DNA of 64,000 nt from JBFLXB01 sp964570625 (GCA_964570625.1 CAZMYW010000012.1:1-64000), one strand, 5' to 3'; positions 26,971 to 36,020 are shown, counted from the first letter of the stretch. Made by a program: numbers and translations. The notes: generated by a model from the letters alone, not told the origin.

Positions 26971-27981
26971 ATGAAGCGCGCCAGTGAATCCTCGGCGCGA
27001 GACGCCGAATCGGCGTCTACGATCGTCACGGTTTCCGCCGGAGAAGCGGCGGATCGGATCGATCGGTTCTTGGCACGCCAAGGACTTCCGGTTTCACGCT
27101 CTCGCATCCAACGCGGCCTCGTCGAGGGCCTCATCGACGTCAACGGGCGCCGTGTCAAGCCGTCCTACCTCATTCGTCCCAACGACTGCATCACGATCCG
27201 CCACCCGCCCCCGACGCCGCTGGCCATGCCGGCCGAACCCATTCCGCTCGCGGTCGTGTACGAAGACGCCGACCTGTTGGTGATCGACAAGCCCGCGGGT
27301 TTGGTCGTTCATCCCGCGCCGGGCCATGCGTCCGGCACGCTCGTCAACGCGCTGTTGTATCATTGCCACGACCTGGCCGGCATCGGAGGCAAGGAACGAC
27401 CCGGCATCGTTCACCGACTCGACAAGGACACCTCCGGTCTGCTGGTCGCGGCCAAACACGACGCGGCGCATTCGGGTTTGATGCGCCAGTTCAAGACCCA
27501 CTCGATCGCTCGTCGGTATCTGGCAATCGTGGCCGGCGACGTGCGGCCTCGCAAAGGAACCATCGACGTGGCGATCGGCCGGGACGTCTGGGAGCGGAAG
27601 AAGATCTCAGCCCGCAGCACAAGCCTCAAACACGCCATCAGTCACTACGAGACGGTGGAGCGTTTCGGGTGCGCGACCTTGGTCGCCGTGACGCTCGAGA
27701 CCGGCCGCACGCACCAGATTCGCGTCCACATGGCCCATCGAGGATATCCTGTCCTTGGAGATTCAGTGTACGGCGGACGTCGAGCGGCTCTCTCGCTCGA
27801 CGTCCCGATCAGGCGTCAGATGTTACACGCCCAACATCTGGGGTTTCTCCATCCCGTCTCGGGTCGCCCGATGGCGTTTAGCGCGCCCTTGCCCGAGGAC
27901 ATGGAGGTGGTCCGGCGCGCGCTGGAGGCCTCGGTGACGCAGGTTCGACCGCTCCGCACCCCGCGCCCATGCTCGTCTTGA
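26971..27981 (+). CDS. rluD: Ribosomal large-subunit pseudouridine synthase, RluD family
   Basis: A 336-residue RluA/RluD enzyme. An N-terminal S4-like RNA-binding domain (about 20-85; RSRIQRGLVEGLIDVNGRRV) precedes the catalytic domain, where HRLDKDTSGLL (about 150) carries the catalytic Asp. A later RTHQIRVH motif completes the family signature. RluD modifies 23S rRNA helix 69; the exact target cannot be proven from sequence. The stop codon lies inside the -35 box of the next gene's promoter. Confidence 0.92.
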   Translation: MKRASESSARDAESASTIVTVSAGEAADRIDRFLARQGLPVSRSRIQRGLVEGLIDVNGRRVKPSYLIRPNDCITIRHPPPTPLAMPAEPIPLAVVYEDADLLVIDKPAGLVVHPAPGHASGTLVNALLYHCHDLAGIGGKERPGIVHRLDKDTSGLLVAAKHDAAHSGLMRQFKTHSIARRYLAIVAGDVRPRKGTIDVAIGRDVWERKKISARSTSLKHAISHYETVERFGCATLVAVTLETGRTHQIRVHMAHRGYPVLGDSVYGGRRAALSLDVPIRRQMLHAQHLGFLHPVSGRPMAFSAPLPEDMEVVRRALEASVTQVRPLRTPRPCSS

Positions 27982-28007
27982 CTTGATTTGAAAAGCTCCG
28001 GTATACT
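27978..28007 (+). promoter_or_regulatory. Sigma70-like promoter of the XRE regulator
   Basis: TTGACT, an 18-nt spacer and TATACT lie directly after rluD. The -35 box contains the rluD stop TGA. Transcription should start near 28014, about 50 nt before the regulator's ATG. Confidence 0.7.
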
Positions 28008-28024
28008 CCGAGAGAGCGTTTTCG

Positions 28025-28045
28025 GATATACGTTGTTAGAATATC
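28025..28045 (+). promoter_or_regulatory. Possible autoregulatory operator (inverted repeat)
   Basis: GATAT and ATATC arms separated by 11 nt lie just after the probable transcription start of the small XRE gene. The position suits an operator, but the arms are short. Confidence 0.3.
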
Positions 28046-28066
28046 GCATCAATGAGGAGGCCATCC

Positions 28067-28291
28067 ATGCAGAAGTACTCACCCACCCAAGTCGGCCAAC
28101 GGATCCGGGAGATTCGCGGGTCGATGACCCAGACGGAGTTCGCCAAGGTCATCGGCGTGAAGAAACAAAATTACATCAGCCGGTATGAGCGCGGCCGCGT
28201 CCCCAACCCCGAACTGCTACTCCGCATCGCCGATTTCGGAAAGGTCAGCGTGGACTGGTTGTTGACGGGTAAAGCGTCGAAGCGGAAATAG
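28067..28291 (+). CDS. Small XRE-family HTH regulator
   Basis: A 74-residue one-domain DNA-binding protein. The HTH reads MTQTEFAKVIGVKKQNYIS (about 21-39) with YERGRVPNPELLLRIA after it, as in phage Cro/C1-type repressors. The start ATG has AGGAGG 7 nt upstream; an upstream GTG/ATG lies inside that site. No effector domain exists. Its own strong promoter and a small inverted repeat suggest autoregulation. It converges with nagZ. Confidence 0.88.
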   Translation: MQKYSPTQVGQRIREIRGSMTQTEFAKVIGVKKQNYISRYERGRVPNPELLLRIADFGKVSVDWLLTGKASKRK

Positions 28292-28366
28292 GTCGTCTGC
28301 CGTCGCGCCCCTCGGGGACGCGAGGGCTCGTTCCGGGCGCGGCGATCGACCGCGTCGTACTCCCCC

Positions 28367-29440
28367 CTACGAAGCTTGTATCTGCTGTACGAGGCGACGG
28401 TGCGCGTCGCAACCCACCACCTCGGGCAGGGCTGTTTTCGCCGGAGGTCTGTTGCCGAGCAGGAACCGCTCTTTCAACCGCAACACGCGGTTGAGAGAGC
28501 GATCCACCCGCGACTCGGACAGCCGACCCCGTTTCACGGCCGCCGACAGCGCGTCGATCGCGTCTGCGGGCGCGTCCGGATTCTCGCAGAAGAGCAACAC
28601 ATCCGCCCCGGCTCGGAACGCCTTGAGGGCCGCGTGCGCGGCATCGTATCGATCGGCGATCGCTTTCATCTCCAGCGCGTCGGTGATCACGAGACCGTCG
28701 AACCCCATCGCGTCGCGCAGCAGGTTCGTGAGGATCTTTTTTGACAGCGTGGCCGGCGCACGCGGATCTAGTGCAGGGTAGCGCACGTGCGCGGTCATGA
28801 TTGCAGCGAGCCGATTGGCAATGGCGTGCTCGAACGGCCGCAGATGGATGCGTTCGAGTTGGCGCACCGACTCCGCGACTTCGGGCAACTCCAGATGCGA
28901 ATCGGCCGCCGTGGCTCCATGGCCGGGAAAGTGTTTGGCGCAGGCGATGACCCGCCGGTCCTGGAGTCCCACCATCAGCGCGAGGCCGTGTTCTTCCACC
29001 ACCATGGGACGATCGCCAAAGGCGCGATCCCCGATGATGGGATTGTCGGGGTTGGTATTGACGTCCAGCACCGGCGCCATGTTCATATTGATGCCTACGG
29101 CGGCGAGTTCCCGCCCCATGGCCTCGCCCACGGCGTAGGTGAGTGACACCGTCTTGCGTTTTCCCAGCACGGCGGCGGGAGGGAACTGGGTGAACGGCGG
29201 AGGCAGACGACTCACGCGCCCCCCCTCCTGATCCACGGCGATGAACAGCGGCGCCCGTGGCGCCGCTCGTTGGAGACTCCGCGTCAGGGACAACACCTGC
29301 GCGGGGTCTGCGATGTTCCGCCGGAAGAGGATCACCCCACCCACACGTGCCCCCGCCACGAGCCGGGTGATCGTTTTCGAGGGCCTCGTCCCCTCGAAAC
29401 CGGCCATCACGAGCTGGCCAAGTTTTTCTTTGAGCGTCAT
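28367..29440 (-). CDS. nagZ: Beta-N-acetylglucosaminidase NagZ (GH3)
   Basis: A 357-residue cytoplasmic GH3 enzyme that removes GlcNAc from muropeptide fragments. Family motifs are FIAVDQEGGRVSRL, AKHFPGHGATAADSH (general acid His region, about 170) and VITDALEM with the nucleophile Asp (about 250). The start ATG overlaps the pepA stop (ATGA). It supplies GlcNAc and anhydro-MurNAc, which fits with the AmgK/MurU pair upstream in the window. Confidence 0.94.
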   Translation of the reverse strand: MTLKEKLGQLVMAGFEGTRPSKTITRLVAGARVGGVILFRRNIADPAQVLSLTRSLQRAAPRAPLFIAVDQEGGRVSRLPPPFTQFPPAAVLGKRKTVSLTYAVGEAMGRELAAVGINMNMAPVLDVNTNPDNPIIGDRAFGDRPMVVEEHGLALMVGLQDRRVIACAKHFPGHGATAADSHLELPEVAESVRQLERIHLRPFEHAIANRLAAIMTAHVRYPALDPRAPATLSKKILTNLLRDAMGFDGLVITDALEMKAIADRYDAAHAALKAFRAGADVLLFCENPDAPADAIDALSAAVKRGRLSESRVDRSLNRVLRLKERFLLGNRPPAKTALPEVVGCDAHRRLVQQIQAS

Positions 29441-31020
29441 CGCCGCGCCGCACGCGGCATCCGACGGGCCGTCCGCGCGCTCAGGTGGGGACGCGCATGG
29501 CGCGCGGCCTCGGCTTCATCCATCAGAAACTGAATCAGGAGCCGAACGCCCGAGCCGGTCGCGCCCTTGGAGACATAGTGACGAATGTCATTACTCCACA
29601 TCGTACCGGCGATGTCGAGGTGCCCCCAGGGTGTAACTCCGACGAATTTGCTGAGGAACGCGGCGGCCGTGATGGTACCGGCGGGTCGACCGCCGGTGTT
29701 CTTGAGATCCGCGACATCGCTCTTGATCTGTTCGTAGTAATCTTCCCACAGCGGCAACTGCCAGACCCGCTCTCCCGACTCGTCCGCGGCCCGTTGGAGC
29801 CGCGCCACCAGCGTCTCGTCGGTCCCGAGGAGTCCGATGGCGTGTTGGCCGAGTGCGACCGAACACGCGCCGGTCAACGTTGCGATGTCGAGCGCCAACC
29901 GAGGCTGAAATCGCTTGACCGCGTACGCCAACGCGTCGGCCAGGACCAAACGTCCCTCCGCGTCGGTGTTGACGACTTCGATTGTTGTGCCGGAGAAGGC
30001 CGTCACCACATCTCCAGGCTTGATCGCGGTCCCGCTCGGCATGTTTTCGGTCGCTGGCAACAGACCGACCACCGACACGGGGAGTTGCAGACGCGCGGCA
30101 GCCTCCAGCACCGCCAAGACCCCGGCGCCGCCGAGCATGTCGCTCTTCATCTGCTCCATGTTGTCCGCCGGCTTCAGCGAGATGCCCCCGCTGTCGAACG
30201 TGATCGTCTTGCCCACCAGAGCAATCGGCCGGTCCGGGGACCGCGATCCGTTCGAGCGACCCTTCCCCCGGCCGGAATACTTCAGGATGATCAGTTTGGG
30301 CGGCTCGACGCTGCCACGCGCCACGCCCAGCAGCGCGCCCATCCCCAACCGCTCCATGCCCTTGCGGTCGATGACTTCGCACGCCATTCCGTGCTCGCGC
30401 GCGATCCGACGCGCGCGCTCGGCGATGTAGGTCGGGGTCGCCACGTTCGCGGGCAGGTTTCCGAGATCGCGGACCTGGTTCACCGCCTCACCGACGATCA
30501 TGCCGCGCCGTGCGCCCGATCGAGCCGCGATCACATCGGGCTCGGCAACATACAGAACAAGCGCCTTCACCTCGCGACGATCTTCGTCGCGATCCGTCTT
30601 GTAACGGGTGAATTGGTACAGGCCCATGAGTGCGCCCTCGACGCAAGCCCGCGCCGTTTCCTCCGGGTCCGTGGCGGCGAGGGCGAACGCCACGCGCTCG
30701 CATCCCGCGTCCTTCGCGCGCTGGACGGCCCGCGCCGCAGCCTGCCGGACGCGCTCGGGCCTCGCGCCTTGGCGAGCGCCCAACCCTGCCGCGATGACCA
30801 CCCGAGGGCGAATTCGACCGCCGGTGTGTACCAGTACCGCTTGCCCGTTGTTGCCTTCGAATCCCGATCCGGTCAGTGCAGACTCGAACGATGCACCCAA
30901 CGCCCGCGCCACGGCGACGAACGCGCGGAACGGCTCGCCGTCATGATGTCGGAATACCACGACAGCGTCCTCGGGCGCCTCATGAATCGAACCGGTCTTC
31001 ACGGTGATCGATCGTGTCAT
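29437..31020 (-). CDS. pepA: Leucyl (cytosol) aminopeptidase PepA
   Basis: A 527-residue M17 metallopeptidase. An N-terminal alpha/beta domain (about 1-185) precedes the catalytic domain, where KTITFDSGGISLKP (about 275) and the signature NTDAEGRLVLADAL (about 345) hold the two-metal ligands and catalytic residues. It forms hexamers and cleaves N-terminal residues from peptides. A basic tail of about 30 residues (RRMPRAARR at its end) follows the usual terminus. Confidence 0.94.
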   Translation of the reverse strand: MTRSITVKTGSIHEAPEDAVVVFRHHDGEPFRAFVAVARALGASFESALTGSGFEGNNGQAVLVHTGGRIRPRVVIAAGLGARQGARPERVRQAAARAVQRAKDAGCERVAFALAATDPEETARACVEGALMGLYQFTRYKTDRDEDRREVKALVLYVAEPDVIAARSGARRGMIVGEAVNQVRDLGNLPANVATPTYIAERARRIAREHGMACEVIDRKGMERLGMGALLGVARGSVEPPKLIILKYSGRGKGRSNGSRSPDRPIALVGKTITFDSGGISLKPADNMEQMKSDMLGGAGVLAVLEAAARLQLPVSVVGLLPATENMPSGTAIKPGDVVTAFSGTTIEVVNTDAEGRLVLADALAYAVKRFQPRLALDIATLTGACSVALGQHAIGLLGTDETLVARLQRAADESGERVWQLPLWEDYYEQIKSDVADLKNTGGRPAGTITAAAFLSKFVGVTPWGHLDIAGTMWSNDIRHYVSKGATGSGVRLLIQFLMDEAEAARHARPHLSARTARRMPRAARR

Positions 31021-31048
31021 ACGCTCCTCGCTGGCCGAATCTGAGTGC

Positions 31049-31684
31049 TTACACGCCGCGCGCGGCGGGGTCCCAAATGAATTTGTGCAATTGCAGCTGC
31101 AGCTGCACCGCCAGTCGGTCTTCCAGAATCCACGCCGCCAACGTTTGGGGGTCCAGGTCTCCGAACACGGGCGAGAACAAGACCACCTGTCGCTCGTGAA
31201 GCCCGGTGCGCTTCAGCACCTCCCGCGCCCACTGGTAATCTTCCCGGTCTTTAATCACAAACTTAATCTGGTCGTTCGGCTTCAGGCGGTCAAGGTTGCT
31301 CCACAAGTTACGCTCCGCCATCCCGCTTCCCGGGCACTTCAGGTCCATAATGACCACCGCACGCGGGTCGAGCGTGGCGATATCGATCGCACCGCTAGTC
31401 TCGACCAGCACCGTATAGCCCCCATCGAGCAACCGTGCGATCAGGCCGACCGCCTCGGGGTGATGCAACGGTTCCCCGCCGGTGATCTCCACCAGTCGGC
31501 AGCCGAACGTCTCGACACGTTCGACGACCTGATCGAGACTCAGCTCTTCCCCCTCGTAGAACGCGTACGCGGTGTCGCACCACGTGCACCGCAAGGGACA
31601 CCCGGTGACGCGGACGAACACACACGGCCGGCCGGCAAACGTGGACTCCCCCTGAATGCTGTAAAAAATTTCCGTGATCCGCAT
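31049..31684 (-). CDS. queE: 7-carboxy-7-deazaguanine synthase QueE
   Basis: A 211-residue radical-SAM enzyme of the queuosine/7-deazaguanine pathway. The start MRITEIFYSIQGE is the usual N-terminus; the longer frame is discarded. The cluster motif is CPLRCTWC (Cx3CxxC, about residue 28), and EITGGEPLHHP follows. No other queuosine gene is in this window. It lies 28 nt before pepA on the same strand. Confidence 0.93.
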   Translation of the reverse strand: MRITEIFYSIQGESTFAGRPCVFVRVTGCPLRCTWCDTAYAFYEGEELSLDQVVERVETFGCRLVEITGGEPLHHPEAVGLIARLLDGGYTVLVETSGAIDIATLDPRAVVIMDLKCPGSGMAERNLWSNLDRLKPNDQIKFVIKDREDYQWAREVLKRTGLHERQVVLFSPVFGDLDPQTLAAWILEDRLAVQLQLQLHKFIWDPAARGV

Positions 31685-31774
31685 CGCGACTCGATACCAC
31701 CTACTTCCACCCAACAGGGGTGTCAGAATATCAGGAGACCCATGGCGAATCAAGAACGGCGCAGGTAAGAGAGC

Positions 31775-31960
31775 CTACTCCTCGCTGCCAAGCAGGTCAT
31801 CCAACAGGGGCTTGTTCTGATCTTCGCAGTTCGGGCAGAGGTCCGCGATCACGGCGTCGGACGTGGCGCGGTCACCCTCGATCTGACCGGATTCCTCGAT
31901 GATATGGTAGCAGGTGTCGCAGATAAATAATGATCCGCGGCTGACTTTGAGCATTTTCAT
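31775..31960 (-). CDS. Small zinc-ribbon-like hypothetical protein
   Basis: A 61-residue acidic protein with paired CDTC and CPNC motifs 30 or so residues apart, the spacing of a zinc ribbon. No signal peptide or catalytic motif is seen. It lies 15 nt after ettA on the same strand, so it may be co-transcribed with it. Its function is not recognised. Confidence 0.6.
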   Translation of the reverse strand: MKMLKVSRGSLFICDTCYHIIEESGQIEGDRATSDAVIADLCPNCEDQNKPLLDDLLGSEE

Positions 31961-31975
31961 CGCACGACGACTCGA

Positions 31976-33655
31976 TCAACGGGTGAGGGGCCTGTACTTG
32001 ATCCGATGCGGCTGGTCCGCTTCGGCCCCAAGCCGCTTGTGGCGGTCTGCCTCGTACTCTTGATAATTGCCTTCGAACCAAATCACCCGGCTCTCTCCTT
32101 CAAACGCCAGGATGTGCGTGGCGATTCGGTCCAGGAACCAGCGGTCGTGGCTGATGACCAACACACAGCCGGCAAAGTCCAGAATGGCTTCCTCCAGCGC
32201 GCGCAACGTTTCAACGTCGAGGTCGTTGCTGGGCTCGTCCAGCAGCAGGACGTTGCCGCCGCTCTTGATCACCTTGGCGAGGTGGACGCGGTTACGTTCG
32301 CCACCCGATAACTCTTTGACCAGCTTCTGTTGGTCCGTGTTCTTGAAGTTGAACCCGCCCACATAGGCACGAGCGGCGATCTCGCGCTTGCCGACCTCGA
32401 TCACGTCCCGTCCGCCGGAGATCTCTTCGTACACGGTCTTCGAGCCATCCAAGGCGTCGCGCGATTGATCCACGTACGCGAGTTTCACCGTGTCCCCCAC
32501 CTTGATCTCGCCGCTGTCGGGTTTCTCCTGGCCGACCAACAGTCGAAACAAGGTGGTTTTACCCGCCCCGTTGGGACCGATGATCCCAACAATACCGCCG
32601 CGGGGAAGACTGAAGGACAGATCGTCAATAAGCGCTCGATCGGCATAGCCCTTGGTCAGACCCTTCGCTTCGATGACGAGTTCCCCTAGCCGCGGCCCGG
32701 GGGGGATCACGATGTCCTTCGTTTCGTTGCGCGCTTCAATCTCCTTGGATGCCAGCTCCTCGTACGCTTTGAGTCGCGCCTTGCTTTTCGCGTGGCGGCC
32801 TTTGGGGGCGGTCCGCACCCAATCCAGCTCGTGTTTGAGTGCGCGCTGACGCGCGGATTCCTGTTTTTCTTCTTGAGCCAAACGCACCACCTTCTGATCC
32901 AGCCAGGAAGAGTAGTTGCCTTCCCACGGAATCCCCCGACCGCGGTCCAACTCCAGGATCCACCCGGCCGCGTTGTCCAGAAAGTACCGGTCGTGCGTGA
33001 CGGCAACGACAGTTCCGGCGAAATCTTTTAAGAATCGCTCCAGCCACGCCACCGACTCGGCATCGAGATGGTTGGTCGGCTCATCCAGCAGCAACATGTC
33101 GGGGTTGGACAACAGCAGGCGACACAACGCCACGCGCCGTCGCTCGCCGCCCGACAGCGTGTTGACGTCCGCGTCCCACGGCGGTAGGCGCAACGCATCC
33201 GCGGCGATCTCCAGTTGGCGATCCAGCTCCCACGCCCCGACCGCGTCGATCTGTTCCTGGAGTTTGGCCTGTTTATCGAGCAGCCCCGCCATCTGCTCGT
33301 CCGACATGGGCTCGGCAAATCGGGCCGAGAGGGTGTTGAACTCATCCAGGAGCTTCTTGGTCGCCGCCACGCCTTCTTCGACGTTGCCCCGCACGTCTTT
33401 CGCCGGATTGAGGTGCGGTTCTTGTGGGAGAAAGCCGATATTGATCCCTTTGGCCGGTTTGGCCTCGCCCAAGATGTCCTGGTCCACCCCCGCCATGACC
33501 CGCAGCAGCGTGGATTTACCCGAGCCGTTCAACCCCAAGACGCCGATCTTGGCACCGGGATAGAACGAGAGCGAGACGTCCTTGAGGATTTCGCGCTTGG
33601 GCGGAACGACTTTGGTCACCCGATGCATCGTGTAGATGTACTGATATGTGGCCAT
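31976..33655 (-). CDS. ettA: Energy-dependent translational throttle protein EttA (ABC-F)
   Basis: A 559-residue ABC-F protein with two ATP-binding domains and no membrane part. Walker A motifs are GLNGSGKST (about 40) and GPNGAGKTT (about 360); signature and Walker B segments are LSGGERRRVAL/LLLDEPTNHLD and LSGGERNRVHL/LLLDEPSNDLD. The P-site linker between them has the basic helices KGRHAKSKARLKAYEEL. Start MATYQYIYTM is the family N-terminus. EttA gates the ribosome according to ATP/ADP level. Confidence 0.95.
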   Translation of the reverse strand: MATYQYIYTMHRVTKVVPPKREILKDVSLSFYPGAKIGVLGLNGSGKSTLLRVMAGVDQDILGEAKPAKGINIGFLPQEPHLNPAKDVRGNVEEGVAATKKLLDEFNTLSARFAEPMSDEQMAGLLDKQAKLQEQIDAVGAWELDRQLEIAADALRLPPWDADVNTLSGGERRRVALCRLLLSNPDMLLLDEPTNHLDAESVAWLERFLKDFAGTVVAVTHDRYFLDNAAGWILELDRGRGIPWEGNYSSWLDQKVVRLAQEEKQESARQRALKHELDWVRTAPKGRHAKSKARLKAYEELASKEIEARNETKDIVIPPGPRLGELVIEAKGLTKGYADRALIDDLSFSLPRGGIVGIIGPNGAGKTTLFRLLVGQEKPDSGEIKVGDTVKLAYVDQSRDALDGSKTVYEEISGGRDVIEVGKREIAARAYVGGFNFKNTDQQKLVKELSGGERNRVHLAKVIKSGGNVLLLDEPSNDLDVETLRALEEAILDFAGCVLVISHDRWFLDRIATHILAFEGESRVIWFEGNYQEYEADRHKRLGAEADQPHRIKYRPLTR

Positions 33656-33665
33656 TGAACGCCTG

Positions 33666-34259
33666 TTAACTCCCTTCTGCGAATTTGAGACGGCGGTAGA
33701 CCCGCCGCACGGTCTCGACGTCGCCGCGACAATACCGATAGATCTGATCCAGCTGCCCCGCCACAAACGCCGGATAGACCTTCGACCCGTCCATCCCCTG
33801 TTTGGGCGAGGGCAACCCCAGAACGAGTGCCAGCCCTTCCAGGCTCACGCCATCGCGCCCCCAGCGCGTCCATTCCTGCATCGTGTCGAACACTGGCGCG
33901 CTGCGAAAGCGTGCGAACGGGATGTCGCGGCTGGGCTTGATCCGGTGGATCGTCGAGCGCTGGACGATGAACTTGAGATCGAAATCCAGCACGTTGTGTC
34001 CGATCAACAAATCGCTCCGCTCGACTAGCGCCCAGAACTGCTTCAGGATCGCCGTCTCGTCACCGGAAAGAATCTCAGCAGGCGCGTCCGGCGGCGGTTC
34101 CAGGGCGAACCCGATGCACAACACACGAGCCGTGACCGCCGACAACGACAGCCGTTTGATGTACTGTTCCTCGGGTTCGTCGGCCCCGCGTGGTTTGCCG
34201 TGTACAAACCCATGGTCCGTGGGTACGGTTTCGATGTCGAAGTACAAGATTCGTTGCAC
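33666..34259 (-). CDS. PolB-type 3'-5' exonuclease (DEDDy) domain protein
   Basis: A 197-residue single-domain nuclease fold. Exonuclease motif I is YFDIETV (Asp/Glu near residue 8), motif II LIGHNVLDFDL (about 88) and motif III YCRGDVETVRRVY (about 175), matching the DEDDy arrangement. Similar proteins are annotated as predicted exonucleases related to DNA polymerase B. It lies 10 nt before ettA. The substrate is unknown. Confidence 0.85.
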   Translation of the reverse strand: MQRILYFDIETVPTDHGFVHGKPRGADEPEEQYIKRLSLSAVTARVLCIGFALEPPPDAPAEILSGDETAILKQFWALVERSDLLIGHNVLDFDLKFIVQRSTIHRIKPSRDIPFARFRSAPVFDTMQEWTRWGRDGVSLEGLALVLGLPSPKQGMDGSKVYPAFVAGQLDQIYRYCRGDVETVRRVYRRLKFAEGS

Positions 34260-34324
34260 GTGAAGAACTCCGCGCAGAGGCGGGACAGTATACGGGGTTT
34301 ACTGAACTCGACGCAATATCGTGA

Positions 34325-35476
34325 TTACCGCGGCAGGACGTCCGGGTGCCACCCGAACACGGCCAAGAACACGAAGAACCCCACGACGTACGCCACCGCG
34401 ACGTGCCACCCCTCAACGAGCCAGCGACCCGTGTTCTTCGCTTCGGGAAACAGGTTGCAGATCGCCACACCGGCCGACGACCCGAACCAGATCATAGACC
34501 CGCCGTAACCGACCGTAAACGCGAGCATGCCCCAGTCGTACCCGCCTTGATACAACGCGAGCGCGGTCAACGGGATGTTGTCGAACACCGCGCTCACCAT
34601 GCCCAAGCCGAATGCGGTCTGCCACGAGGGATCCGGCAATGACGTGACCGGCATGAGGCTCGCCGACAGAACCAGCGAACAGAGGAACAGACTGCCCTTA
34701 ACCGCACGCCCGATTTCACCCCACGGCGTGGGTCGAATAGCCGTACCCAGCAGGATCGCCGCCCACAACCCCCCGGCGGGAAAGTCAAAGAGCACGTTCG
34801 CCGAGATGGTCCCTGCGATCATCAGGGCCACGACACCCAGTCGCCCGGTGTCGATGAGGGGATTCCCGACCGGGTCTTTCTGGATCGGCTGGAGCCGATG
34901 CTGGGACCGGCTCGCAACGAAGCCTGAGAATGCGACCGCGGCAGCGGCGGCGATGAACGCCTCGGTCACGTGGAGGGCTGGCACACCCGCGATCCACATC
35001 ATGGTGGTGGTCGTGTCGCCGATCACGGACCCGGCCCCGCCCGCATTCGCCGCGGCCACGATCGCTGCCAGATAGCCCACGCTCACGCGGCCCTTATAGA
35101 GCTTGTTGGCCATCACGCCACCGATCATCGCCGCGGCGATGTTGTCTAAGAACGTGGAGAGCACGGCCACCAGAATGAGCAACACAAAGCCCCCGGCCCA
35201 GGTATCCGGGAGCCACTTGGGTAGCCAATCGGGCACCCGCGAGTCTTCAAAGTGCTTGGCGAGGATCGCGAAACCCAACAGCAGCCCGAGCAGATTGGCC
35301 AGCAGCCGCGCCTCGTGTCTGACGTGTAAGACGAGGTTCAGGTCGGTGGTGAGCAGCGTGTATGCCAGGATGACCGCGAGTCCGGTGATCGCGACCTCGA
35401 GGTTGCGTCGGTGAAAGATCGCGACACCCAGCAACGTCAGACCAAACAGGACGAATTCGATTGGAATACCGGACAT
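34325..35476 (-). CDS. NhaD-type Na+/H+ antiporter or related ion transporter
   Basis: A 383-residue inner-membrane protein with about 11 hydrophobic segments of the ArsB/NhaD (ion transporter) fold. Conserved half-repeat motifs are LSTFLDNIAAAMIGG (about 108) and SAVFDNIPLTALAL (about 295), the latter with the Asp-Asn pair typical of NhaD. SVIGDTTTTMMW is also characteristic. A sodium gradient role near the carbon-uptake genes is possible, but the two are separated by other genes. Confidence 0.82.
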   Translation of the reverse strand: MSGIPIEFVLFGLTLLGVAIFHRRNLEVAITGLAVILAYTLLTTDLNLVLHVRHEARLLANLLGLLLGFAILAKHFEDSRVPDWLPKWLPDTWAGGFVLLILVAVLSTFLDNIAAAMIGGVMANKLYKGRVSVGYLAAIVAAANAGGAGSVIGDTTTTMMWIAGVPALHVTEAFIAAAAAVAFSGFVASRSQHRLQPIQKDPVGNPLIDTGRLGVVALMIAGTISANVLFDFPAGGLWAAILLGTAIRPTPWGEIGRAVKGSLFLCSLVLSASLMPVTSLPDPSWQTAFGLGMVSAVFDNIPLTALALYQGGYDWGMLAFTVGYGGSMIWFGSSAGVAICNLFPEAKNTGRWLVEGWHVAVAYVVGFFVFLAVFGWHPDVLPR

Positions 35477-35614
35477 GATCAACACAGACGCTGTTTCTAC
35501 CTGAGTGGCGATGAAAGGTCAAACCACCAGAGAGACCTCGACAGACGCCCCGCTGTCCTCCAGGAGTCGTCGGGGGCTCCGCCCACCACGTCAAAAAAGT
35601 CGTCCGCGCTCTGG

Positions 35615-35644
35615 TTGACTTCGCTCAGGATTCCGTGGTACAAA
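35615..35644 (+). promoter_or_regulatory. Sigma70-like promoter of the cspA leader
   Basis: TTGACT, an 18-nt spacer and TACAAA occur on the plus strand. Transcription would start near 35651 and meet a full terminator 80 nt later. Confidence 0.5.
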
Positions 35645-35692
35645 TGCGCCCAGGTGTCAGTTGAGGTGGTTACAGATCGTGAGTGGGAAGCA

Positions 35693-35728
35693 ACCGCAGC
35701 CATCGCAGGGGGCGCTGCGGTTTTTTTT
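35693..35728 (+). terminator. Rho-independent terminator in the cspA leader
   Basis: The stem ACCGCAGC/GCTGCGGT (8 pairs) is followed by eight T. No gene lies before it on the plus strand, so it ends either a short RNA of about 80 nt or an attenuated cspA leader. Confidence 0.75.
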
Positions 35729-35802
35729 CGCCTCGCAACACGTCTCCGCTCGATGCCCACAGGTTAAGTCCTGAATCTGATCTGAAGGGAGGTGAGTTCA
35801 AG

Positions 35803-36003
35803 ATGGCAAAAGGCAAAGTGAAGTGGTTCAACGGCAGCAAGGGGTATGGTTTCATCACCCAAGACGAAGGGAAGGACGTCTTCGTGCACTTTTCCGCCAT
35901 TCAAGGCGACGGATTCAAGTCTCTGGACGAAGGTCAAGAGGTCGAATTTGAGGTCGTGAATGGGCCGAAAGGGCTCCAAGCAGCGAATGTGGTCAAGGTC
36001 TAA
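35803..36003 (+). CDS. cspA: Cold-shock protein CspA family
   Basis: A 66-residue single cold-shock domain that binds single-stranded RNA/DNA. The RNP1 motif is KGYGFITQ (about 13-20) and RNP2 is VFVHFSAI (about 26-33). The start has GGGAGGTGAG just upstream; the longer frame to 35683 is leader. A strong terminator follows. The leader holds an upstream terminator, which suggests regulation by attenuation. Confidence 0.95.
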   Translation: MAKGKVKWFNGSKGYGFITQDEGKDVFVHFSAIQGDGFKSLDEGQEVEFEVVNGPKGLQAANVVKV

Positions 36004-36020
36004 CCACCGCGCATGATCGA

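Noticed and set aside
28309..28327. CCCTCG/CGAGGG hairpin between the XRE gene and nagZ
   Set aside because: No T run on either strand, so it was not called a terminator.
29485..31044. 519-codon open frame on the plus strand
   Set aside because: It is a GC-driven shadow over pepA, which has clear M17 motifs on the other strand.
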